Shown here piece after piece: positions 17,512 to 25,344 of a stretch of DNA of 53,842 bases. The stretch is from NCBI GenBank assembly GCA_019115995.1, contig DXCL01000041.1:1-53842 (forward strand). The letters run 5' to 3'. Every line of letters begins with the position of its first letter. The stretch's first letter is position 1. The translations under genes were made by a program, and so were the position numbers. The DNA comes from Candidatus Borkfalkia avistercoris (GTDB taxonomy: Bacteria > Bacillota > Clostridia > Christensenellales > Borkfalkiaceae). Below the pieces are notes generated by a model that was not told where the DNA came from, ran no database searches, and was given only the letters and a program-made list of their open reading frames with translations.

Positions 17512-18555
17512 TCAATTCAGTTCCACGCGGATCTCCACGTCTTCCGTCGGAACCCCGATTGAAAACTGATAGACCCCGCTCGACAAGACCAGGCTGTCAA
17601 TATAATCTTGTCCGTTTACCGTCAGCGCAGTGACCGACGCTCCGTTCAGCGGCGTAATGGTAAACGTTACCGCATTATCGACCAGCATATAGGGTAAACC
17701 ATGGCTCTCCTGCAACGTTCCCGTACCGGTTCCGCCGTACTCCACGGTATAATCGTAGGCAACCAGACCGTTCTTGTCGAATTTAAAGAACGTGGAAGGA
17801 TTCTGCCACAAACTTCCGATATAGTCCGTCGACCACCTGGACCAATAACGGTCGTTCGACTGATCCGTACCCTCATAATTAAATGAAAAGATGTGTGCAG
17901 GATCGATTCCGAGGACGAGGGAATCCCGTTCCTCCTGCGTTTCCACGTCATATCCTGCAAATTCAAGGAACGTCCACGGGAAAAGCGCCTCAACGGTGTA
18001 ACCATAACATTCGGGCGTATTCACCTCGCCGCCGAGTGCCTGCGAAGCCACAACCGGCATTTTATCCCATGTCGTCTTTGCATCATTCCAACCGTTATAG
18101 TTGAGGCGGGAACTGTATGTGCCGTCCGCCTGAAAATCGAATTCAAAAATGCGGCGGCTTCCTCCCGGATCGGTGGCGGGGCCCATATACATCTCAATGC
18201 AGCTGTTCATGACCGAACCCCTGTCATGATTGACATAGATATTGGTGCCGTGCTCCTCAACCCTCATCGCAAAATAGACGCCCTGTTCCCCGTACGATGT
18301 CGTAAAAGAAATATCGGCATACTGAACGGCATTGATCCTGTCTACCGCATACAGCCAGCGCACTTCATTCCAACGTGCTTCATCAAATATGCCGTCGATC
18401 GTCATATCCGCATCGACTTGTGCCTGCGGCTGCTCCGGATTTGTAAAGGTATAGGCATTCGGATCCTCGACGATCGTCGTTCCGCAACCGGCAAGAGATG
18501 CCGAAAGCAACGCACAACAACTCATAAGCGCCGCCGCTTTTATCCACTTTTTCAT
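17512..18555 (-). CDS. CBM9-like surface lipoprotein
   Basis: 347 residues; AAGGAGG precedes the ATG; lipobox LAGC. The region 45-260 starts with DADMTIDGIFDEARWNEVRW and has VYFAMRVEE and YTVEALFPWTFLEF, the hallmarks of CBM9/DOMON-like carbohydrate-binding modules. A C-terminal ~60-residue beta unit (VTALTVNGQDYIDSLVLSSG) is the same small module found in two neighbouring proteins. No enzyme domain is present. It likely binds saccharide ends at the surface. Eleven bp separate it from the GH43 gene. Confidence 0.75.
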   Translation of the reverse strand: MKKWIKAAALMSCCALLSASLAGCGTTIVEDPNAYTFTNPEQPQAQVDADMTIDGIFDEARWNEVRWLYAVDRINAVQYADISFTTSYGEQGVYFAMRVEEHGTNIYVNHDRGSVMNSCIEMYMGPATDPGGSRRIFEFDFQADGTYSSRLNYNGWNDAKTTWDKMPVVASQALGGEVNTPECYGYTVEALFPWTFLEFAGYDVETQEERDSLVLGIDPAHIFSFNYEGTDQSNDRYWSRWSTDYIGSLWQNPSTFFKFDKNGLVAYDYTVEYGGTGTGTLQESHGLPYMLVDNAVTFTITPLNGASVTALTVNGQDYIDSLVLSSGVYQFSIGVPTEDVEIRVELN

Positions 18556-18566
18556 GTTTTTCCTCC

Positions 18567-20453
18567 TTATTTGCCGAGAATGCGAATTTCGGAAATCCCG
18601 ACCCGTTCCTGCCCTTCGGGAAGATCTACCGTGATGCTGACGGACGTCACATCTAAGTCATAGAACTCGGCAAATGCCGCCGCCCCCGAAGTGACGTAGT
18701 TGATCTCTCCCGAAAAATCAGAAACCTCGCAATACTGATCGACGTCGAACGAAAGATCGCGGATCACTCGCGTACTTCTGTCTGCGAGCGTAAACTCGAT
18801 GCGCGAAATATTCAAGAAAATGTCTCGGTAGGACGCCGAATTGTACACCATGACCGCACGGATCGTGCGAGCGGAGCCAAAAGCAAAGGTAAACGTCGTC
18901 TGAGTATCCGACGAATACGTTTCCCGCACATAGCTCATGAATGTCGGATCCGCTGTCTTATGTACGGAAAGGAATCCGTCCGTCACGCAGGAGATCTCCG
19001 CTTCTTCGTTGCTGCAAGACACCTGTGCCTCCGCAGCTATGTTTTTATAGCCGCTGACAGATTCCGGAAGGGGCTGCAACGTATCGGTAGGCCCGTTGGT
19101 ATACGGCACGACAAGATCGTTTCCGTTTATATCCTTGACCGTAAGCCATTTGACTTCATCCATCGCCGTATAACGGTCGGACCCGCCGACAAGATAGTTC
19201 CTATGACGGTGATAGATAATATACAACTGATCGCCCACATATGCGAAGGAATGATGCCCCGCGCCGGAAACGGAGTTGCTTTCCGTTGTACTCGAACACA
19301 ACAACAAGCCGCCTTCCTCTTCCGTCAGTTTGCGGAAAGGCCCCATCGGGCTGTCGCCCACCGCAGTCGCCACGCGATAGTTGCTCGACCCGTATCCGTT
19401 CGCGGAAAACGTGAGATAATAAACGCCGTCGCGATAGAGCATATGCGGCCCTTCGTTACAGTTTTCCGATTCATAGGAGACACCGTAATTTGTGTTATTG
19501 CGCCAATCCTCTACCGTATAATAGTTGACCATGAGCACGATCTCGGCATTGTCCCAGTCGGGCGTAAGCCAGTCAAACATGTGCACGACCATGATCCCGT
19601 TCGTGCCTTCCATCTTCACATAGAGGTACTTCTCTCCCGTTTCGGGGTCTTCAAAGGGGGACGGATCGATATTTCCGAAATATCCTCTGCCGTTCAATCC
19701 CGTTTCATCGGAAACTCCGTTGTTGCGGTTGAATTTGTACAATTCATCCGGGCTGAAAAGGCAATACTTCGCAAAATAGTGCGGGAATGCCGCCTCATAG
19801 TACACACCGTCCTGACGAACCCATGCATACTCGGAAAACTCGTTTTCATCAAGCACGATGCCGGCAGTCGTATTGTAATCATGCAAAGCCGATTCTCCGC
19901 AGCTTGCCGCATCCATGAAATTTACCATTTCAAACGGGCCTTCCGCGCTGTCGGACGTTGCCACATAGAGGTTGCAATAGCTTACGCCGCTGACGATGCC
20001 GCTTCCCTCCGTATACGTTGTATCCTCTTCGGCCGTTGCACTGAAAAACAGATAATAAAGTTCTGTTTCATCGTCGTAGATCACCTCCGGCGCCCACATA
20101 TCCGCATGCAGAAGCCGGGGGATCTCCCCGTCGACGGGCGGGACGAGAGTCGGGCCGACGTCTTCCCACACCGCAAGATCTTTGGATCGCATGATGGAAA
20201 AGCTGCCAGAAGTCCCGTACAAATAATAGTAACCGCTCCGCGCCGTATCGTCGAGCACGAACGGATCGGGATACCCCTGCTGCAACGTATTGCTGTAAAA
20301 AAGCTGCTCATTGTAAACGGAATCACCGCTTTCGTCCTTGTTCTCTCCATGATAATAAGAGAGCGCATATTCCTCCGAAGCACAACCGGCAAACGCAGTT
20401 AAACCGAGCAATGCCGCCATGCATACAGCCAATACAGTTCTTTTTTTTCTCAT
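18567..20453 (-). CDS. GH43-family lipoprotein glycosidase (arabinanase/xylosidase type)
   Basis: 628 residues; lipobox FAGC; AGGAG before the ATG. GH43 five-bladed propeller enzymes cleave alpha-L-arabinofuranosyl or beta-D-xylosyl bonds by inversion. The three acidic residues are recognisable: D63 in GYPDPFV (base), D263 in NIDPSPF (pKa modulator) and E334 in ENCNEGPHML (acid). WAPEV (about 120-124) is the usual propeller motif. After about residue 460 a discoidin-like beta-sandwich follows (NIAAEAQVSCSNEE to VGISEIRILG), probably a carbohydrate-binding module. The enzyme is anchored outside the cell. Among the complete genes it is the clearest pointer that block A targets arabinose- or xylose-containing plant polysaccharide. 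Confidence 0.85.
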   Translation of the reverse strand: MRKKRTVLAVCMAALLGLTAFAGCASEEYALSYYHGENKDESGDSVYNEQLFYSNTLQQGYPDPFVLDDTARSGYYYLYGTSGSFSIMRSKDLAVWEDVGPTLVPPVDGEIPRLLHADMWAPEVIYDDETELYYLFFSATAEEDTTYTEGSGIVSGVSYCNLYVATSDSAEGPFEMVNFMDAASCGESALHDYNTTAGIVLDENEFSEYAWVRQDGVYYEAAFPHYFAKYCLFSPDELYKFNRNNGVSDETGLNGRGYFGNIDPSPFEDPETGEKYLYVKMEGTNGIMVVHMFDWLTPDWDNAEIVLMVNYYTVEDWRNNTNYGVSYESENCNEGPHMLYRDGVYYLTFSANGYGSSNYRVATAVGDSPMGPFRKLTEEEGGLLLCSSTTESNSVSGAGHHSFAYVGDQLYIIYHRHRNYLVGGSDRYTAMDEVKWLTVKDINGNDLVVPYTNGPTDTLQPLPESVSGYKNIAAEAQVSCSNEEAEISCVTDGFLSVHKTADPTFMSYVRETYSSDTQTTFTFAFGSARTIRAVMVYNSASYRDIFLNISRIEFTLADRSTRVIRDLSFDVDQYCEVSDFSGEINYVTSGAAAFAEFYDLDVTSVSITVDLPEGQERVGISEIRILGK

Positions 20454-20487
20454 AATTTACTCCTGTCCTTTTATTTCCGGCAACGCT

Positions 20488-21495
20488 TTACGCATCTTTT
20501 GCCGCGATCTCGCACCCGGCATTTACGAGAGTATCCGTAAATATAGAATAGTATTCCGTAAGCGGATGCACGCCGTCACTAAGCATCGATGTACTGATTT
20601 TCGGCGAGGTATTCACGCAAGTGATCCAGTCATACTGCGCGCACCAATTCGCAAGATCGGCATTCGTCTGGGTAACCTGCGCCGAATACGCCGTATCCTG
20701 CCGCTGCGTGATATTGAACCAATAGATATTCGTTGTGGGATAACTCGTGTGCAGATACTTGAAAAGACGTATCAGGCTCTCTTCCGTCTGCTCTACCGAA
20801 GCGCGGATATCGTAAAAATTATTTGTTCCGAGATGAATGACTATGTTTTTGGGCGATGTTTCCCCGATTATGTCGGAGTACATTGCCTCCCAATGGTAAG
20901 AATTCGTGGAACTGATGCCCGCATTCAGCACGTCTTTGTCCGCCGCATAAGAAGACATATATTCGCCTATATATGCGTCGTCCATAAAGCTGTCGCCCAA
21001 AAAGATGGTCGTATCATCCGTTACGGCACTGCATCTCGTTGCATTAGCTGAAATTTTTGTAGTGAATTCGGATATATCGTACCACGGGTCCGCATCAGAA
21101 CCTGTCAGCGGGATATAGTCAACCGTTACACGGAAAGTCGTCGAGAAGTGTTCGCTCTCCGCGCGCACGTTTACCGTCGCATCTTCACGTTTGAGCGGAG
21201 TTACGATATCGTTCTCGATCTTAATTTCTTCCGCATCATAAGTATAGGTGAGTTCCTCCGCCTTATCGGGAACGGTGAAGATGGGTGTGATCTCCGCGAA
21301 AGTGTAGGCGCGGTCGGTGTTGATATAGACCGTCAGATCTTCGATACACAGATATCCGTAGCCATTCGTTTCATCCGTCTGCGGCTGACCGGAGCCGCCG
21401 CTCTGTTCACTCTGATTCCCGCCGCACGCCGCAAACATGCCGACAGACAGCGCAAGAACGAGCGCCAAAGGCAATACCTTCCATTTTATTCGCAT
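20488..21495 (-). CDS. SGNH-hydrolase lipoprotein (esterase/deacetylase candidate)
   Basis: 335 residues from ATG 21495, preceded by GGAGG; a longer in-frame start lacks a ribosome site. Lipobox FAAC. An N-terminal beta-sandwich (about 45-130) is followed by an SGNH/GDSL domain with block I FLGDSF (Ser169), block II NAGIS (Gly193), block III HLGTNN (Asn225) and block V SDGVH (Asp307, His310), so all four catalytic elements are present. In glycan loci such enzymes often remove acetyl or feruloyl groups so that glycosidases can act. It is a paralogue of the C-terminal half of the next upstream gene. Confidence 0.82.
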   Translation of the reverse strand: MRIKWKVLPLALVLALSVGMFAACGGNQSEQSGGSGQPQTDETNGYGYLCIEDLTVYINTDRAYTFAEITPIFTVPDKAEELTYTYDAEEIKIENDIVTPLKREDATVNVRAESEHFSTTFRVTVDYIPLTGSDADPWYDISEFTTKISANATRCSAVTDDTTIFLGDSFMDDAYIGEYMSSYAADKDVLNAGISSTNSYHWEAMYSDIIGETSPKNIVIHLGTNNFYDIRASVEQTEESLIRLFKYLHTSYPTTNIYWFNITQRQDTAYSAQVTQTNADLANWCAQYDWITCVNTSPKISTSMLSDGVHPLTEYYSIFTDTLVNAGCEIAAKDA

Positions 21496-21583
21496 AATTT
21501 CCTCCCTTGAAGAATGGGAACATACTCTGTTCCCATATTTCGTTATCTGCAAAAATCCCGGTATAAAACTCAATTGTCTTATA

Positions 21584-23443
21584 TCATTTCCTCTCTACGA
21601 CGCACCCTGCCGCTTCCAATGCAGGCACATAAATATTGGCGTACGTTTCATTTTTCGGGTGCAATCCGTCCTTCAAATCGCTCGAAGAGACTCGGCCCTC
21701 CACATTCACAAACGTGATCCAATCTTTATATTCGCACCACTGTTCCATTAAATCGTTTACCGAGGATATTCTTGTTGCGTGCGCCGTGGTATCGACTCGC
21801 TGCGTGATCGAGAGATAATAAATGTTTGTATTCGGCATTTTATCGTGCAGCAACGTAAACAGCCGCTGCAAATTTTCAGCCAATCCTTCTGTCCTGTCCC
21901 AGTCGGCGGCCAAATTGTTTGTGCCGAGGTTGACGACAAGATTTTTCGGCTGCATATCGTCGAGAATGCCGTCGAACAGGAAGTTCTCCCAGTCGTAAGT
22001 CGTCGTGGCTCCGATACCGAGTTCGAGCGCGTCATATTCGTTTGCATACGACGTATAGAAGTTGCCCCAGTTCCCCTCGGTATTGTCGAAGAAGGAATCG
22101 CCGAGGAATACCGTAGTCGTGCCGTTAGTCCCGTCGGACGCATACCGCGACTTTATATTGTTTGCCTTTTGAGAGTAAGCCGAAGAATCCCACTTGCCCG
22201 TTCCGGTCCTGCTTACACTCGAACCGATCACATTGAAACTTGCCGTGTCGCTGCCGCTCGTTACCTTTACTTCAAACGTTCCCTCGGCGAGCGCTTTTAC
22301 GGTTTTCGCGTCTTTGTCGATCGTAAGTTTGGAGGTATCGTATTCGAGTGTATAATCGTTCTCCCCGTTGTTGAGTTCCAGCGTAAATTCCGACGCGGGG
22401 TAGTCGATCCAGGCATATACGTCGCTGACAACGATATTTTCAACTTCCTCAGCCGTAAATACGGGTACGACCGTCGTATCGTCCGCTGCGGTAAAGAAAT
22501 AGACGTCTGCAACTACGTCATCGATGCATTCTTCACCATTCACCAGCAAAGAGGTGAGCGCGTATCCCTCATCCGCGGCGATATTCAGATTGACCACGTC
22601 GCCCGTTATCGTCCAATCATAACCCCACTCTTCGGTAACGCTGCCGCCTTCCGCCTCCGCAATGTCAAGGCTGTTGGAAACGAATCCGTTGCTGTCAAAC
22701 ACATACCCCGAATTCGGTTTCCCCCACTCGTATAGTGTGCTTTGCTGCTCGCCGAAGTTATACCAAGTACGTAAATCGGCGATCGCCTCGCCTTTGTCGT
22801 CAAACGTGGCGGAGATCATGGTAGGATTAAAATACACCGTGTCCGGTTTGCCGCTCCTGCCGAACAGCGCATAGGGCATAAAGTATTCCACATAATACTC
22901 ATAACATTCGCCGTTTTGGATGTCGCCGATGCAACGCACTGCATGAACAGGCGTTACGTCTGCCTCCGTGTCCATTACATGCAGCTCTCCCGAAATAAAT
23001 TCGGAAATCTTGAATATATTGGAGGCGGTGTTTTCCACTTCATACACGTCATCGCCCGTCGAAGTCGTATCACCGAACGCGAAATACCCGCTGAAACACG
23101 TTTGGTCACTCGTCTCGACCGAACTGCCGGACACAGCGGCGCGGCTGTCGACGATGTGTGCGGCAACCACTATCCCCGTTTCGGAAAAATATGTCGTCAT
23201 TTCAAGCGTACCCGTTTCCGTCTGATCGTTTTGCAGCACTCTCTTATTAAGGGTCAGCCAGTTCCTGCCAGTATAAAACGATTCGTCAAAAGTACCGTCG
23301 ACCGCGATCCCCTTATCGACTTCAACCGTCTGCCCCGTAGTATCTGCTGGCCCGTCCGCAGATCCTCCGCATCCCGCGAACACCGTGCACCCCATCAACA
23401 GCGTACCAAGCATGATTGCTGCGACTTTCCCTAATCTCCTCAT
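21584..23443 (-). CDS. CBM9-like plus SGNH-hydrolase fusion lipoprotein
   Basis: 619 residues; GGAGG before the ATG; lipobox FAGC. The N-terminal CBM9-like module (about 45-270) opens with GIAVDGTFDESFYTGRNW. The shared ~50-residue beta unit (YALTSLLVNGEECIDDV) and a Big-like Ig unit come next. The SGNH domain follows at about 415-619, with FLGDSF, LGIGAT, NLGTNN and KDGLH as blocks I, II, III and V. It combines in one chain what the operon also encodes as separate proteins. It is extracellular and membrane-anchored. It is the first structural gene after the LacI regulator and is probably co-transcribed with it (33 bp gap, no promoter seen). Confidence 0.8.
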   Translation of the reverse strand: MRRLGKVAAIMLGTLLMGCTVFAGCGGSADGPADTTGQTVEVDKGIAVDGTFDESFYTGRNWLTLNKRVLQNDQTETGTLEMTTYFSETGIVVAAHIVDSRAAVSGSSVETSDQTCFSGYFAFGDTTSTGDDVYEVENTASNIFKISEFISGELHVMDTEADVTPVHAVRCIGDIQNGECYEYYVEYFMPYALFGRSGKPDTVYFNPTMISATFDDKGEAIADLRTWYNFGEQQSTLYEWGKPNSGYVFDSNGFVSNSLDIAEAEGGSVTEEWGYDWTITGDVVNLNIAADEGYALTSLLVNGEECIDDVVADVYFFTAADDTTVVPVFTAEEVENIVVSDVYAWIDYPASEFTLELNNGENDYTLEYDTSKLTIDKDAKTVKALAEGTFEVKVTSGSDTASFNVIGSSVSRTGTGKWDSSAYSQKANNIKSRYASDGTNGTTTVFLGDSFFDNTEGNWGNFYTSYANEYDALELGIGATTTYDWENFLFDGILDDMQPKNLVVNLGTNNLAADWDRTEGLAENLQRLFTLLHDKMPNTNIYYLSITQRVDTTAHATRISSVNDLMEQWCEYKDWITFVNVEGRVSSSDLKDGLHPKNETYANIYVPALEAAGCVVERK

Positions 23444-23476
23444 TTTTACCTCCTACTATTATTTTTATCGTTGCCT

Positions 23477-24436
23477 TTATTTACTGAGTTCGACGGGAAA
23501 TATCTCACGCACAATTTTCCCGTCATACTTTTCAATCTTACGAATCAGAAGTTGAGCGCTTCGTTTACCGATAGTTCCAAGTTTGCCGCCCACACTCTTC
23601 ACTTTGCGGCAATAGGAAAGATATTCCGAAAAACGGTCTACACCGTAAATCTCTCCCCGAAAATTCTTTTCCGTCTCCATCGCTTCCTGTACCCCCGCCG
23701 CGATCTCATCGTTAAAGCAAAAGATAAAGTCGTTTTCGTTCTCCTGCACGCTGCGCTTGATTTTTGCCAATGACGGCTCTTTATTATAATAATTATAGGA
23801 ATATATATCGCAGCTCAGGCCGCTGTTCCTTAATATAGAAACAAAACTATCCCGCCGCTCGTCATTGAGATTGCTTTTAATGCCGTTCACATAGCACGGT
23901 TTTTTTGCTCCGCAGGCAAGCGCTTCCTGCGCTACCAGTTTCGAGCACTGATGCTCGTCCGAATAAATGGCGCATACTCTGTCGCGACGGGGCTTCTGCC
24001 CGCAAATGAGCAGCGGCACTTCATTCTGTTCGCAATAATCTATACTATCGTCTGTAACGTCCAAAAAAGATAATATCCCGCAGGCGCCGTTCTGAATGCA
24101 GGATATGATGTCTTCCACATCTAAATCTTCTCTCACGATAGAAATGAGAGGCCGATATCCTTTTTCGTTCATATAATCGATACAATGATCCATGCAGATA
24201 GAAAAAAACGGATTCGTGAGCGAATTGATAACGACCGCAATGATGTTCGATCGTTTGGAACGCAAAAAGCCGGCGATCCTGTTCGGCACATACCCCATTT
24301 CCATCGCCGTCTGCTTTACCCGATCCTTCATAGGCGCGCTGATGTCTGAACAGTCGCGCAACGCCCTGCTGACCGTGTTTTTCGAGGTTCCTATCCTCTC
24401 CGCTATATCGTCTAACGTAACGACTCTTTTTTGCAT
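23477..24436 (-). CDS. LacI-family transcriptional regulator of block A
   Basis: 319 residues. The N-terminal helix-turn-helix TLDDIAERIGTSKNTVSRAL and hinge helix (NRIAGFLRSKRS) are typical. The periplasmic-binding-protein-like effector domain runs from about 62 to the end, with NPFFS and FCFNDEIAAGV at the expected places. Members sense a sugar and release DNA. It heads the block A operon, so it probably controls itself and the downstream lipoprotein/transport genes. A 16-bp palindrome lies between the -35 and -10 of its promoter. Confidence 0.9.
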   Translation of the reverse strand: MQKRVVTLDDIAERIGTSKNTVSRALRDCSDISAPMKDRVKQTAMEMGYVPNRIAGFLRSKRSNIIAVVINSLTNPFFSICMDHCIDYMNEKGYRPLISIVREDLDVEDIISCIQNGACGILSFLDVTDDSIDYCEQNEVPLLICGQKPRRDRVCAIYSDEHQCSKLVAQEALACGAKKPCYVNGIKSNLNDERRDSFVSILRNSGLSCDIYSYNYYNKEPSLAKIKRSVQENENDFIFCFNDEIAAGVQEAMETEKNFRGEIYGVDRFSEYLSYCRKVKSVGGKLGTIGKRSAQLLIRKIEKYDGKIVREIFPVELSK

Positions 24437-24493
24437 AATGCCTTTCCCGCCAAATTGAATTTCTGTTTGTTTTCTTGACTGCCGATAAAGATA

Positions 24494-24536
24494 TTTCTGC
24501 TATCCGTAACGGATAGCAGAAAGGGCGCCCTTTCTG
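24494..24536 (-). promoter_or_regulatory. Two overlapping perfect palindromes in the LacI leader
   Basis: Palindrome 1: TTTCTGCTATCCGT-A-ACGGATAGCAGAAA (24494-24522, 14-bp arms). Palindrome 2: CAGAAAGGGC|GCCCTTTCTG (24517-24536). They share CAGAAA (24517-24522), so in RNA the two hairpins exclude each other. Both lie in the predicted 5' untranslated region of the regulator mRNA. They may be operators or an RNA switch. Confidence 0.7.
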
Positions 24537-24558
24537 ACCTGTATTTAATTCTGCACAG

Positions 24559-24587
24559 ATTTTATCATACATTACCAGTAATGTAAA
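24559..24587 (-). promoter_or_regulatory. Promoter of block A regulator with operator in the spacer
   Basis: On the minus strand, -35 TTTACA (24582-24587), 17-bp spacer, -10 TAAAAT (24559-24564). The inverted repeat ACATTAC-CA-GTAATGT (24569-24584) fills the spacer, a position where a bound repressor would block polymerase. Confidence 0.65.
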
Positions 24588-24771
24588 TAGAAATCGAAAA
24601 AATTTCCGAAAAAAATTTTAGCTGACTCCGTTTTTTTATCTGTTTATGTATATTTATCTATAAATCGTGTTATTTTTAGCATATTTTACATATCAGCGCT
24701 CATTACTTGAAATTATCGGTATCACGAAAAAATTGATTTTTTGTTTTGTAATGTAAAAAGCGAGGGTTTTT

Positions 24772-24933
24772 CACAAGATTTTTTACCGACAAAGCAAGGC
24801 TTTGAACAACCTCTTGAAAGCTATTGAATCGGGGATCTTTACCGAAACCACAAAGCAACGCTTGGAAGAACTCGAAAGCACACACTTTACGATATACGCC
24901 GCAGGCTCCGGGCCATACGCCGTCCAAAGGTAA
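24772..24933 (+). pseudogene. C-terminal remnant of a large serine recombinase
   Basis: The frame reads RQSKALNNLLKAIESGIF then TETTKQRLEELE, the coiled C-terminal segment characteristic of large serine (resolvase/integrase-type) recombinases, and ends at TAA 24931-24933. A stop lies just upstream of the frame (24754-24756) and no catalytic domain is present. It is a leftover of a mobile element at the boundary between block A and the rhamnulokinase unit. Confidence 0.65.
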
Positions 24934-24981
24934 AACCGAATATATCTTATATTGTTTAAAAAGTTCACATATACGAAGTCA

Positions 24982-25205
24982 AAACCACCAGTGAACTGGT
25001 GGTTTGCACAGACCCTAAAAGGGTAAACTACCAGCCAACCCGTTAACGGGTATCGCTTTTGCTATAGCGTCCTATCGCACGGCGCACCTGTAAAACAGGT
25101 TCCTCTTACTATAAAGGGGCAAAATCGCATTAGCAATATGGTAAACTTCTATAATTATAAAATTTGCTAAAGCATTTTTTTATCTTCCCCCAGTAAAACT
25201 GGGGG
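24982..25205. mobile_element. Hairpin-rich IS200/IS605-like non-autonomous element
   Basis: Small hairpins are strung along the segment: AAACCACCAGT/ACTGGTGGTTT (24982-25005), ACCC/GGGT (25012-25024), the perfect palindrome ACCCGTTAACGGGT (25038-25051), CGCT/AGCG (from 25054), ACCTG/CAGGT (25086-25100) and CCCCCAGT/ACTGGGGG (25187-25205). Subterminal hairpins without terminal inverted repeats are the ends recognised by TnpA of IS200/IS605. No tnpA or tnpB frame is present, so it would need to be mobilised in trans. Exact ends cannot be set; the element may extend some 10-20 bp on each side. Confidence 0.55.
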
Positions 25206-25229
25206 TTTATTCATGCTAAAGCGCCAAAT

Positions 25230-25267
25230 AAAATTCTCAGCCGACGCGAACCGCGGCTGAGAATTTT
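25230..25267 (-). terminator. Terminator of the rhamnulokinase unit (bidirectional)
   Basis: AAAATTCTCAGCCG / CGGCTGAGAATTTT with a 10-nt middle. T-rich sequence follows on both strands. It lies 78 bp after the kinase stop. Confidence 0.78.
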
Positions 25268-25344
25268 TGAAAAGCATTTTTATTGCAGATAATTTTACCC
25301 GGCGATATGCGCTGCAAGCCCGCCATACATAGGAATAAAGCACG

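Noticed and set aside
24982-25205. CRISPR array
   Set aside because: The hairpins differ in sequence and spacing; there are no identical direct repeats with unique spacers.
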